From contig JBMORL010000112.1 in NCBI GenBank assembly GCA_049322335.1, positions 1-59,244 of the forward strand: 59,244 nt of DNA, given 5' to 3'. The notes beneath the pieces were generated by a model that was not told the origin of the DNA, ran no database searches, and worked only from the letters and a program-made list of their open reading frames with translations. This DNA is from JBMORL01 sp049322335 (GTDB lineage Bacteria; Bacteroidota; Bacteroidia; Flavobacteriales_D; UBA2798). Numbering within the stretch: position 1 is the first letter of the stretch; every line of letters begins with the position of its first letter. Of the stretch, positions 25,020 to 33,289 are shown piece by piece. A program made the translations under genes and the position numbers.

Positions 25020-25844
25020 TTACTGGTTTTGTTTTTCCGGAAGCATCAGCAGGGGAATATGACTGTGGAAAGCCATTTTTTTACTGATACTTTTCTGAAA
25101 CAGCCTTTCGATGAAGTTGTGTTTATGCGGCACCATAGCCATCCAGTCGATGTTATACTTGTCGATAAACCGGTTAATTCCTTCGGGAATATCATTGCTT
25201 TCGGGGAAGAAAAACAAATGTTCCATAGATTCAAAATAATGATCCAGCTGGATTCCTGAAACGCTCTGGTCATATCCCGGTATTTCTTTTCCCTGCACAA
25301 CGTTGAGAATAAAAATTCTGGAATTAAACACTCCTGCCAGCTCTTTCAAAGGGCGATAAGTAAGCATACTGGCTTCTTTCAGGTCAGTACTCAATCCGAT
25401 ATTGACAGGTTTTTTCCATTGTGCTTCCCCGGGCACGATCAATACGGGGATTTTTGTTTGCATCACGAAATCGGTAGAAGTACTTCCCAATAAAATTTCA
25501 GCTATTTTTCCGTGTCCCCGCATTCCCATTACAACCAGGTCAGCTTCAAAATTTTCGGCATATTCTTTCAATTGTTGCACGGTAAAACCCATCTCAGATT
25601 TGTAGGCAGAGATAACTCCATATTTATTTTCCAGTTCGTAAGCCAGTTTTTCGAGCTGATCATCAAAATCGTTTTGCAGCTTTTCCATATCCGGAACCAC
25701 GGGCACATCCGATACGGGAACGGGCACATGGAAAGCATGAAACAAATGAAGACGAGCCCCCGTGGCCTGTGCCAGTTGGGCAGCATAGTGAACAGCATGC
25801 GTGGCACTTGCTGAAAAGTCGGTGGTGGCGATAATCCTTTTCAT
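25020..25844 (-). CDS. Universal stress protein, two UspA domains
   Basis: The 274 residues make two tandem Usp folds. The first has the full ATP-binding pattern GMRGHGKIAEILLGSTS followed by KIPVLIVPGEA; the second (from about 146, KPVNIGLSTDLKEA) has a degenerate pattern ending FHSHIPLLMLPE. Tandem Usp proteins are commonly induced by anaerobiosis through CRP/FNR regulators. It is first in the minus-strand block ending in hemN, and divergent from threonine aldolase. Confidence 0.9.
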   Translation of the reverse strand: MKRIIATTDFSASATHAVHYAAQLAQATGARLHLFHAFHVPVPVSDVPVVPDMEKLQNDFDDQLEKLAYELENKYGVISAYKSEMGFTVQQLKEYAENFEADLVVMGMRGHGKIAEILLGSTSTDFVMQTKIPVLIVPGEAQWKKPVNIGLSTDLKEASMLTYRPLKELAGVFNSRIFILNVVQGKEIPGYDQSVSGIQLDHYFESMEHLFFFPESNDIPEGINRFIDKYNIDWMAMVPHKHNFIERLFQKSISKKMAFHSHIPLLMLPEKQNQ

Positions 25845-25937
25845 ATGAATTAGTTTTAGTTGTTTTGCTGCTTAGATGAAATATCCATAATCTAACGATA
25901 TTTCAGCCGAATCATGAATACTTCATACTTATTGATT

Positions 25938-25945
25938 TATCTTTG
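25938..25945 (+). promoter_or_regulatory. TAnnTTTG -7 box between usp and threonine aldolase
   Basis: TATCTTTG on the plus strand lies about 98 bases before the aldolase ATG. It overlaps the start of a 13-base palindrome CTTTGA-T-TCAAAG (25941-25953), which could bind a dimeric regulator. The intergenic region 25845-26043 shows no gene and no clear TTGAT-N4-ATCAA FNR box. Confidence 0.3.
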
Positions 25946-26043
25946 ATTCAAAGTTAGACCAATTGGATTTCATGACAGGTGATGGCCGTCAAAGCAAAAA
26001 ATGATCATCGTCATATTTCTTACTTTTAACAAAAAATGCTTTT

Positions 26044-27063
26044 ATGATAATAGATCTCAGGAGCGATACCGTAACACAACCCTCACGCGGAATGCTGGAA
26101 GCGATGATGAATGCAAAAACCGGTGATGATGTTTTTATGGAAGACCCCACCGTGATGGAACTGGAAAACCGGCTGGCGGCCCTATTTGGAAAAGAAGCCG
26201 GTATTTTTTGCCCATCGGGAACCATGACCAATCAAATAGCCATACGTCTGCATACACAACCGGGCGAAGAAATTATTTGCCATAAAGATGCGCACGTGTA
26301 TCGATACGAAGGAGGCGGAATTGCTGTCAACTCACATTGTTCGGTGCGGTTGATAGAAGGAAACCGCGGAATGATTACAGCGCAGGATATACTGAACAAT
26401 ATCAATAATCCCGATGATGTGCACATGCCGGTTACCCGTTTGGTTTGCCTGGAAGATACCATGAACCGTGGTGGTGGCTGTGTTTACCATTTTGAAGAGA
26501 TAAAAAAAATAAAAAAAGTTTGTGAAGAAAAAAAATTCAAACTTCACCTTGATGGCGCGCGTGTATTTAATGCATTGGCAGAAAACGGGATGGATTCCAA
26601 AGAATATGGAAAACCTTTTGATTCCATTTCCATTTGCCTTTCCAAAGGCCTCGGCACACCGGTGGGATCGGTGTTGGCAGGAACGAAGGAAGACATTAAA
26701 AAAGCAAGAAGGATAAGAAAAGTGTTGGGCGGGGGAATGCGGCAGGCGGGCTACCTTGCTGCAGCAGGGCTATACGCGTTAGACCACAATATCGCGAGGC
26801 TGAAAGAAGACCACCAGCGCGCAAAAAAACTGGGAGAGGCTGCAAAACAGATTACCTGTGTAGAAAATGTGTTGCCGGTAGAAACCAATATTGTTGTTTT
26901 GGTATTAAAAAATGAAATGACTGTGGAAAAATTTCTTTTACTCCTGAAAGAAAAAAATATCCGTGCTGTTCCTTTTGGACCTCAAATGGTGAGAATGGTA
27001 ACGCACCTGGATATTACAGATGAAATGATTAACACCACCATAAAAGCATTGAAAGAATTATGA
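26044..27063 (+). CDS. ltaE: Low-specificity threonine aldolase
   Basis: This 339-residue PLP fold-type I enzyme cleaves threonine/allo-threonine to glycine and acetaldehyde. It opens IDLRSDTVTQPS, has FCPSGTMTNQIAI, and HLDGARVFNA for the cofactor Asp; the Schiff-base Lys is in CLSKGLGTPVGSVL near residue 202. Length and motifs match the family. The next gene overlaps its stop by 4 bases. Confidence 0.94.
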   Translation: MIIDLRSDTVTQPSRGMLEAMMNAKTGDDVFMEDPTVMELENRLAALFGKEAGIFCPSGTMTNQIAIRLHTQPGEEIICHKDAHVYRYEGGGIAVNSHCSVRLIEGNRGMITAQDILNNINNPDDVHMPVTRLVCLEDTMNRGGGCVYHFEEIKKIKKVCEEKKFKLHLDGARVFNALAENGMDSKEYGKPFDSISICLSKGLGTPVGSVLAGTKEDIKKARRIRKVLGGGMRQAGYLAAAGLYALDHNIARLKEDHQRAKKLGEAAKQITCVENVLPVETNIVVLVLKNEMTVEKFLLLLKEKNIRAVPFGPQMVRMVTHLDITDEMINTTIKALKEL

Positions 27064-27650
27064 AGAAAATAGTTTTTGTTTTATCGGTGATACTGGTTTC
27101 CTGCAGCGGAGGCGAAAAAAAACTACCGGGAACAGAAAAAAAAGAAACATCTGAAAAAGATACCGTTTCTGCTCCGGCAACAACAATAGACACCCTAGAA
27201 ATTGACGCTTCACTTCCGGGATCTGAAAAAGCAAAACTGCTGCAAAACAAGTATACTGAAGCTTACGGAAAAACCGAAACAGACAAAAGCATTTTTCCCG
27301 AACGGTTTGAAAGTGAATGGAGCCTGAAATTCCACACGGCACAACCGGCCGGTGAGTTTTATTTTTCCGGATATAAAGATTCTTCGGGAATGCAAAACGT
27401 GATGAACAACTGGCTGAGTTGTTTCGGAAACGATTGTATAGCGGTGAAAGAAAATGAAACCCGAAAAGAAATGAAAAACAGCCAGTGCCTGGTGATCTTC
27501 AATGAAAAAGAAATAATTTATTTCGGCTATTCCTGCGAAACTGATGAAACCATGCGCCAGTCTGTTATAGCAGAATTAAAAGCCTTGTTTGGCAATAAAA
27601 AATCAAAATACCTCGGTATTTATTGTAATGGGGTGTTGAAATGGGGATAA
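27060..27650 (+). CDS. Unknown lipoprotein
   Basis: This 196-residue protein has a lipoprotein signal (MKKIVFVLSVILVSC, lipobox near VSC15), then a Lys/Glu/Thr-rich linker to about residue 60. A globular part follows with two Cys pairs (WLSCFGNDC; SQCLVIF ... YSCETDE). I do not recognise a family. It is translationally coupled (ATGA) to the threonine aldolase, but a functional link is not evident. Confidence 0.7.
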   Translation: MKKIVFVLSVILVSCSGGEKKLPGTEKKETSEKDTVSAPATTIDTLEIDASLPGSEKAKLLQNKYTEAYGKTETDKSIFPERFESEWSLKFHTAQPAGEFYFSGYKDSSGMQNVMNNWLSCFGNDCIAVKENETRKEMKNSQCLVIFNEKEIIYFGYSCETDETMRQSVIAELKALFGNKKSKYLGIYCNGVLKWG

Positions 27651-27769
27651 ATCCTGATGCCGCGATCCCTTCTTTGGCGGGCAGACAGGACAGGAGTGGA
27701 AAGATAGTTTTCCGGGAGATGAAAAGCTGGAACAATTTTATAATGAATCGTCCGAATTTAACCCATCTA

Positions 27770-28162
27770 TTATTTCTTCTTAAACACTGAAAGAAAATAA
27801 AGCGGTTTTCCGCTGGTATCGAATGATTCGGGATAGGAATCTCCTGCGAGGTTGTAGCAGATTTTTAATTCCCCGTTTTCCAGTTTATAGATGGCGGTGA
27901 AATGTTTTCCGGTATTTACTCCTTCTCTTCCGTAAATATCCATTTTGTCATCTTTGTAACGCACCATTCCTTTATCCACACTCTCTGCATGCATCGTATA
28001 AGTGGTGTCGCTGATGGTGAGCATTTGTTTTTCGAAAAAAGAAGCAGGAAGTGCTTTTCCACCTATTTCCTGTTTAACAGGAACCCAATCGCCATCTAAG
28101 TTTTTAGATACAGAGCAGCCTGATAAAACAGCTGCTGATAAAAGAAAGGTGAGATATTTCAT
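27770..28162 (-). CDS. Small lipoprotein, lipocalin-like (TIGR03067-like)
   Basis: This 130-residue protein has a lipoprotein signal (LSAAVLSGC16). The mature part opens LDGDWVPVKQEIGGKALP and has evenly spaced strands with KMDIYGREG and TAIYKLENGELKICYNLAG, which resembles the TIGR03067 small beta-barrel family. The ligand is unknown. It stands alone on the minus strand; the 27651-27769 gap to the convergent lipoprotein holds no feature I can name. Confidence 0.7.
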   Translation of the reverse strand: MKYLTFLLSAAVLSGCSVSKNLDGDWVPVKQEIGGKALPASFFEKQMLTISDTTYTMHAESVDKGMVRYKDDKMDIYGREGVNTGKHFTAIYKLENGELKICYNLAGDSYPESFDTSGKPLYFLSVFKKK

Positions 28163-28258
28163 ATCGGGTTGTGGTAAAATGAAGGATAAAAATAGAAATA
28201 AAATTGAAACTGGCAGGAAGGAAAAGATAAAAATTTTTAGCCGGGGCGTACATATTTA

Positions 28259-28642
28259 TCAGCCGCCACTTTTTTGTTTGTATTCAATATACTCTTCAAT
28301 TTTTCTTATGGTTGTACGTTTGGCATAAACCAAAAATAAAGTTTGGAAGATGATAAACGTAACTGAGAACGCAATTAAAAATGAATCAACTATATTTGTT
28401 ATGGGAATAAGGAGCAAAGGAATAATACAGTATACAAAAACTCCAATTGGATTGTAAAAAGAAAAAATTCTATTTTCATCAGCTCCGTCAAAAGAATAGT
28501 ATACACAAGGAAATAAGAGGTAATGTTGAAAACCAAGCATAAGTAAAATATATTTATGGGGCTTAACTTTAATAATTCGAATCTGATTCTTGTTCTCCAA
28601 TTGAATATTGTTTATCCTTTTGTTCTCATCAATGGATAGCAT
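28259..28642 (-). CDS. Unknown membrane protein
   Basis: This 127-residue protein has a charged N-terminus, then three or four hydrophobic segments (ILLMLGFQHYLLFP, FVYCIIPLLLIPI, FLIAFSVTFIIFQTLFLVY) and a charged tail. The base composition is more AT-rich than its neighbours. There are no recognisable motifs. It may be a genuine isolated gene or a recent acquisition. Confidence 0.55.
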   Translation of the reverse strand: MLSIDENKRINNIQLENKNQIRIIKVKPHKYILLMLGFQHYLLFPCVYYSFDGADENRIFSFYNPIGVFVYCIIPLLLIPITNIVDSFLIAFSVTFIIFQTLFLVYAKRTTIRKIEEYIEYKQKSGG

Positions 28643-28741
28643 TTACATGAATAACTCTTCACTTATCTTCATCTCATAATGATTATCATGGATTCGTCAC
28701 TTTTATATTCGCCCCTCTCCCATTTCTCATCGCCCATCACC

Positions 28742-30655
28742 CTACTTCCACCTCAGCGACAATAAAAAATGATCCATATCTTTTTTCAAAAACTCCAGCA
28801 CCGGCTGAACAGAATCGTAATTGGGACGCGCATTAAAATACAAAGCGCCTCTTACGAAATGCATTGTACTGTCGGTAACATAAAATTGCAATGGTGAAGC
28901 AGCATTTCCCTTTATATCGTAGATTAAACCATACACGTGTGCCGTATCATTGAATACCGAACGCTGGTCGATGGAAGAAGCTTTGATGGAATGTTCGTAG
29001 GCCATAGCATGGCAATCTTCAATATAGAGATCAACATTATTATCAAGGCGTTTGTAAGTGAGATGCACGGTAGCGCGTAAAGAAGGAAACTGCAGGTTTT
29101 TGTAGCAATATTCTTCCGGTGTCATGCCTTTGTTTTCTACAATACAATAAGTGGGATAATCGAACACATAGGGACAATCGCCATTGAAATTTACATAAGC
29201 ATGGTCGGGTAGTTCAATTCGCATGTAGCCTTTTGGTTTGGGCATGGGCATTTCGTTTCCACAAGCTCCCAAAAGAAAAAGAAAAATAACAGCTGTAACG
29301 GTTACCGCCTTTCCGCTTCCCGGTGTTTTATCCTGTGGCTTATTTCCGGGCAAAGTCATTTTCACTTGTTTTATTCTTCTTTTATCCACCGCTTCTATGG
29401 TAAAAATGTAGTTTTTAAATTTTATTTTTTCGTGTTGCTGGGGAAGCTTGCCCGTACGTTCCAGTAAAAACCCCGCCAGTGTATCCGACTCTCCTTTTTT
29501 CTCTTCAAATTCATCGCCTTCAATACCCAGTACTTTATAAATATCTACCAGCGAAGTTTTCCCTTCGAATACATAATTAAGATCATCTATTTTCGTATAA
29601 GTGATGTCTTCGTCATCAAATTCGTCTGTAATATCGCCCACTATTTCTTCGATGATATCTTCCAGTGTAACAATTCCCGATGTACCGCCATATTCATCTA
29701 CCACAACCGCCAGGTGCACTTTAGAATCTTTAAATTCTTTCAGCAGGTCGTCAATTTTTTTGTTTTCGGGAACAAAAAAAGCTTCACGTATCATTCCCTG
29801 CCATTTGAAATCATCTTTTTCATTGAGGCATGGCAACAGGTCTTTGATGTATAAAATTCCTTTTACTTTATCCAGCGTTCCTTCAAATACCGGCACGCGT
29901 GAAAATCCTGACCCAATGATTTTAGCAATGAGTTCAAAATATCCCGTATTCATGTCAAAAGCCACTACATCCGTACGCGGCTTCATGATTTGTTTCACGT
30001 CCGTGTTTCCGAATTTCACAATTCCTTCGAGTATTTTCTTTTCTTCTTTTGAAGTTTCTTCATCGGTATAAGTTATTTCAAAAGCGTGCTCCAGTTCATC
30101 TACCGTTAGTTCTGCATTTTTCTTTTTGATGCGTTTATCGATTACAGAAGAGCTGGAAATAAGCAACTGCGAAAACGGCCAGAAAATTTTTCGCAAAACA
30201 AGAATAGGAGACGACATAAAAGCCGCCACAGTTTTCGAATTTTTGTTGGCATAAATTTTTGGCATCACTTCACCTATAAGCAGAATCATAAACGTAACGC
30301 CCACTACCTGCACAAGAAAGCGAACCAGCTCTTTTTCGAAAACCATTATGCCATCGATGGCGGTGGTGGATAAAATCACAATAGCAACATTCACCATATT
30401 GTTGCCGATAAGAATAGTGGCAAGCAATCGTTTGGGTTTTTCGAGAATGTGAAGGATGCGCTGGCTGCTTCCCGTTTTCTGGTTGCGCAAAAATTCAAGA
30501 TCTTTTGCCGACATAGAAAAAAACGCCACTTCCGAAGCCGACATCAATGCAGAACAAATAAGCAGGCAACCGATAATAACCAGCGAAACAATCGTTCCGG
30601 TGGAGGGCGACTGGAAAGTTATATTAAGAAGAAAATGTGCACCTAAAGGGTCCAA
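28742..30655 (-). CDS. gldE-gldD: Gliding-motility GldE fused to lipoprotein GldD
   Basis: This 637-residue single ORF has two parts. Residues 1-432 are GldE: a DUF21 membrane domain with about four helices, a CBS pair (VKQIMKPRTDVVAF; HLAVVVDEYGGTSGIVTLEDIIEEIVGDITDEFD) and a CorC_HlyC domain. Residues from about 433 on are GldD: hydrophobic stretch VTVTAVIFLFLLGAC with Cys465 as a lipobox, then MPKPKGYMRIELP and the GldD body. The two are normally separate adjacent genes needed for gliding and type IX secretion. The internal Met433 (29357-29359) could also start GldD separately in the same frame. It follows ssb by 18 bases. Confidence 0.9.
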   Translation of the reverse strand: MDPLGAHFLLNITFQSPSTGTIVSLVIIGCLLICSALMSASEVAFFSMSAKDLEFLRNQKTGSSQRILHILEKPKRLLATILIGNNMVNVAIVILSTTAIDGIMVFEKELVRFLVQVVGVTFMILLIGEVMPKIYANKNSKTVAAFMSSPILVLRKIFWPFSQLLISSSSVIDKRIKKKNAELTVDELEHAFEITYTDEETSKEEKKILEGIVKFGNTDVKQIMKPRTDVVAFDMNTGYFELIAKIIGSGFSRVPVFEGTLDKVKGILYIKDLLPCLNEKDDFKWQGMIREAFFVPENKKIDDLLKEFKDSKVHLAVVVDEYGGTSGIVTLEDIIEEIVGDITDEFDDEDITYTKIDDLNYVFEGKTSLVDIYKVLGIEGDEFEEKKGESDTLAGFLLERTGKLPQQHEKIKFKNYIFTIEAVDKRRIKQVKMTLPGNKPQDKTPGSGKAVTVTAVIFLFLLGACGNEMPMPKPKGYMRIELPDHAYVNFNGDCPYVFDYPTYCIVENKGMTPEEYCYKNLQFPSLRATVHLTYKRLDNNVDLYIEDCHAMAYEHSIKASSIDQRSVFNDTAHVYGLIYDIKGNAASPLQFYVTDSTMHFVRGALYFNARPNYDSVQPVLEFLKKDMDHFLLSLRWK

Positions 30656-30673
30656 TGCGTTTTTGGTTAAAGG

Positions 30674-31093
30674 TTAAAACGGAAGATCATCACCACCGGT
30701 GTCATCAGAAGGAGAGAAAGAAGGCGATTCCTGTGAGGGCGTATTCTCAGAACTACCGGCCCGGCTCATCATCACCATATTATCCGCTACCACTTCGGTA
30801 ATATATTTGGTGTTACCATCTTTATCCTGGTAACTGCGGTTTCTTATTTTTCCTTCCACATAAATCTGCATTCCTTTTTTCAGGTATTTTTCTGCCACCT
30901 CAGCCAGTCCCCGCCACATCACAATATTATGCCAGTCGGTATGCGATTTTGATTCGCCTGTATTGCGGTCTTTATATGTTTCGGTGGTGGCCAGTGAGAA
31001 ACTTGCCACTGCCGCGCCATTTTCCAGCCTTCTCACTTCAGGATCTTTTCCCAAATTCCCGATCAGGATTACTTTATTTATACTTCTTGCCAT
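30674..31093 (-). CDS. ssb: Single-stranded DNA-binding protein
   Basis: This 139-residue SSB has an OB fold starting MARSINKVILIGNLGKDPEVR with KGMQIYVEGKIRNRSY, a Ser/Pro-rich linker and the acidic tip DDLPF that recruits repair proteins. It is first in the ssb-gldE/gldD unit, with an exact -7 box upstream, and follows mutY on the same strand after 47 bases. Confidence 0.95.
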   Translation of the reverse strand: MARSINKVILIGNLGKDPEVRRLENGAAVASFSLATTETYKDRNTGESKSHTDWHNIVMWRGLAEVAEKYLKKGMQIYVEGKIRNRSYQDKDGNTKYITEVVADNMVMMSRAGSSENTPSQESPSFSPSDDTGGDDLPF

Positions 31094-31114
31094 AAAAACA
31101 CTTTATCGTGCTAA

Positions 31115-31122
31115 CAAATATA
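31115..31122 (-). promoter_or_regulatory. TAnnTTTG -7 box of ssb
   Basis: TATATTTG on the minus strand lies 21 bases before the ssb ATG, in the short mutY-ssb gap. It is an exact match. The -33 element is not clear. Confidence 0.5.
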
Positions 31123-31140
31123 ATCAATTTTAGCGTGAAC

Positions 31141-32190
31141 TTATTTTTTCATTTCCGTGAGAAAAATATCGATAAGCCGCGGTACCGGTTTCACCGGATC
31201 TTTCCCCAGCGGACTTTTTACCCATTCTTTTACAGGCTTATAACCCTTTTGAGCATGCATCGTTACAAAAACCGCAAATATGTTTCGGTGGCTGAGTAGA
31301 TGTTTATATGTTTTGCTGAAAGATGAAAAAGAAATATTGTTTTCCTTAAAAAACCCTGATTTCCGGATAATAGCCGGAATTTCTTTTTTCACCGGGATAT
31401 TTTGCACTTCTGTATTCGGCAATTCATATAATCCCTTCCATATATCATTTCCTGTTCTTTTTCTAAGGTAAAAATGTTGATTATGCTGAATAAAAAAATA
31501 AACGGGATAAATATTTTTAATGGCCGTTTTTTTTGCCTTAACGGGAAGAGAGTGCTGCATTTTTTTGGCAAACGCATAACATGAATTTTTCAACACACAG
31601 TTTCCGCAATCCGGATTTTTAGGAACACACTGCAATGCCCCGAATTCCATAATGGACTGGTTAAACAAAGCCGGGCGTTTTTTATCTATACATTCTTCGG
31701 CCAGTTGCATGATTATTTTTTTTCCTGCCGGAGAATCGATAGCATCCTTTACCCCAAAATATCGGGAAAGTACACGGCTTACATTTCCGTCCACTACAGA
31801 TTTACATTCACCAAATGCAAAAGAGGCAATAGCAGCGGCAGTATACGGGCCAATGCCTTTTAACTGCAAAATTTTTTCATACGTGTCGGGAAATCTTCCT
31901 TTATATTGGGTAGCAATAATCTTTGCTGTGTGGTGCAGATTCCTTGCACGGGAGTAATATCCCAGGCCCTGCCAGAGTTTCAACACCTCATCTTCTTTGG
32001 CTTTTGCCAGTTCATTAATCTTCCTAAACCGTTTTGTAAATGCGTGATAATAATCCATTCCCTGGGCCACGCGGGTCTGCTGAAGGATCACCTCCGATAG
32101 CCATATTTTAAAGGGATCGGTGGTATTTCTCCACGGCAAATTTCGCTTATTGAGGCTGTACCAGCTGAGAATGGTCGGTGTAAAATCCAT
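31141..32190 (-). CDS. mutY: A/G-specific adenine glycosylase
   Basis: This protein of about 349 residues removes A mispaired with 8-oxoG. It has the catalytic helix SEVILQQTRV, HhH LKGIGPYTAAAI, catalytic Asp in VVDGNVSRVLSR, and the 4Fe-4S loop C-x6-C-x2-C-x5-C (CVPKNPDCGNCVLKNSC). A NUDIX-like C-terminal domain recognises 8-oxoG. I take ATG 32188-32190 (MDFTPTILSWY); the longer frame to 32250 adds residues not seen in the family. Confidence 0.95.
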   Translation of the reverse strand: MDFTPTILSWYSLNKRNLPWRNTTDPFKIWLSEVILQQTRVAQGMDYYHAFTKRFRKINELAKAKEDEVLKLWQGLGYYSRARNLHHTAKIIATQYKGRFPDTYEKILQLKGIGPYTAAAIASFAFGECKSVVDGNVSRVLSRYFGVKDAIDSPAGKKIIMQLAEECIDKKRPALFNQSIMEFGALQCVPKNPDCGNCVLKNSCYAFAKKMQHSLPVKAKKTAIKNIYPVYFFIQHNQHFYLRKRTGNDIWKGLYELPNTEVQNIPVKKEIPAIIRKSGFFKENNISFSSFSKTYKHLLSHRNIFAVFVTMHAQKGYKPVKEWVKSPLGKDPVKPVPRLIDIFLTEMKK

Positions 32191-32270
32191 TTTTATATTG
32201 AAATATGACAGAATCCGTCTAAAAAGAGGCTGCCACTGCAAACTTAACAAAAGCTCTAAAGATTAAACAC

Positions 32271-32278
32271 TTATATTT
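32271..32278 (+). promoter_or_regulatory. TAnnTTTG -7 box of the HU gene
   Basis: TATATTTG on the plus strand, an exact match, lies 48 bases before the HU ATG, in the mutY-HU divergent region. Confidence 0.55.
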
Positions 32279-32326
32279 GCATACCAAGCTTGCAAGAAAA
32301 GTAAAACCCAAAAAAACCAAAACGCA

Positions 32327-32617
32327 ATGACTAAAGCTGACATCGTTTCTGAGATCGCAGAAAAAACAGGAGTAGAAAAAGTAGCTGTACAGGTTACTGT
32401 AGAAGCATTCATGAATTCAGTTCGCGAATCGCTGGAAAAGGGTAACAACGTTTACCTGCGTGGATTCGGAAGTTTTATCATTAAAAAAAGAGCTGAGAAA
32501 ACCGGCCGGAATATTTCAAAAAACCAGGCTATTATTATCCCGGCTCACTATATTCCGGCATTTAAGCCAGCCAAAACTTTTGCCGACAAGGTAAAAAGCA
32601 AAGTAAAAGTGAAGTAA
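32327..32617 (+). CDS. HU-family nucleoid DNA-binding protein
   Basis: This 96-residue HU/IHF fold protein has MTKADIVSEIAEKTGV, the helix VEAFMNSVRESLEKGN, the beta-arm core VYLRGFGSFIIKKRAEKTGRN and a basic C-terminal tail (KVKSKVKVK). It bends and compacts DNA. It heads a plus-strand run followed by the TPR protein (5-base gap), the small basic peptide and ribonuclease G. Confidence 0.95.
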   Translation: MTKADIVSEIAEKTGVEKVAVQVTVEAFMNSVRESLEKGNNVYLRGFGSFIIKKRAEKTGRNISKNQAIIIPAHYIPAFKPAKTFADKVKSKVKVK

Positions 32618-32622
32618 TTGTA

Positions 32623-33087
32623 ATGGCAAAAGGCCGCCTCCTCTCCTACCAGATCCTGGCTGTTGCCTTTACCCTTTCGGTTACCCTTATACTTTATTTT
32701 TCTCCGCGTACTGTTACCAGTTCGCAGTATTCTACCCTTTCGCCCCAGCAGGCACGGGTAATGCTGGCATTATCCTATGTGGGCGACAAGCGGCAACCTC
32801 CTATGAAAGGTATATTAATGATGCGGGATATTGCCGATGCCGACCCTTTAAATTCGGCTGCCGTATTCTATACAGCAGAGTTTTCGATGACCTCGGGGCA
32901 ATATGATAAGGCTGAAAAGCGCTACCGCCAGCTGCTTCGTACTACTTCGGGGCCACAGCAATTACAAGCTGCACAAGGGCTGGCCAACTGCCTTATAGCC
33001 ATGGGAGATACCACCGAAGCCCGCGTAATCCTTAAGCAATACTTTGAAAATTCATCCGATTCATTACTTTTGCAGTCCCCTAATTAG
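32623..33087 (+). CDS. Membrane-anchored TPR-like protein
   Basis: This 154-residue protein has one N-terminal membrane helix (YQILAVAFTLSVTLILYF), then helical pairs with TPR features (AVFYTAEFSMTSGQYDKAEKRYRQLL; AAQGLANCLIAMGDTTEARVILKQYF). It has no catalytic motif and probably acts as a protein-interaction scaffold in the periplasm or cytosol. It is tightly spaced after HU and upstream of rng, an arrangement common in Bacteroidota. Confidence 0.78.
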   Translation: MAKGRLLSYQILAVAFTLSVTLILYFSPRTVTSSQYSTLSPQQARVMLALSYVGDKRQPPMKGILMMRDIADADPLNSAAVFYTAEFSMTSGQYDKAEKRYRQLLRTTSGPQQLQAAQGLANCLIAMGDTTEARVILKQYFENSSDSLLLQSPN

Positions 33088-33123
33088 AATTAACTGATTT
33101 TTTAACATAAAACGACTATTAGT

Positions 33124-33216
33124 ATGCCTTGCGGTAAAAAGAGAAAACGTCACAAAATGGCTACGCACAAGCGCAAAAAGCGCCTTCGTAAGAACCGTCA
33201 TAAGAAGAAAAAATAA
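33124..33216 (+). CDS. 30-residue basic COX24/AURKAIP1-like ribosomal peptide
   Basis: A 30-codon frame from ATG 33124-33126 encodes MPCGKKRKRHKMATHKRKKR and ten more residues, mostly Arg/Lys with two stop-proximal Lys runs. It matches the COX24/AURKAIP1 (mS38-like) tiny proteins present across Bacteroidota, whose mitochondrial relatives are ribosomal. It is too short for most gene callers. It sits 36 bases after the TPR gene and 73 before ribonuclease G. Confidence 0.85.
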   Translation: MPCGKKRKRHKMATHKRKKRLRKNRHKKKK

Positions 33217-33289
33217 GCGGCTTTTATTTAATTGGCATTAAGTGGCGTGACTAGTTCATGCCTTTTGGTGTTATCCAAAAAAATCCATT

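Noticed and set aside
25845..26043. FNR/FixK box (TTGAT-N4-ATCAA) before the usp gene
   Set aside because: TTGAT words are present near 25932-25947, but none forms the 4-base-spaced palindrome; only a 1-base-spaced CTTTGA-T-TCAAAG is seen.
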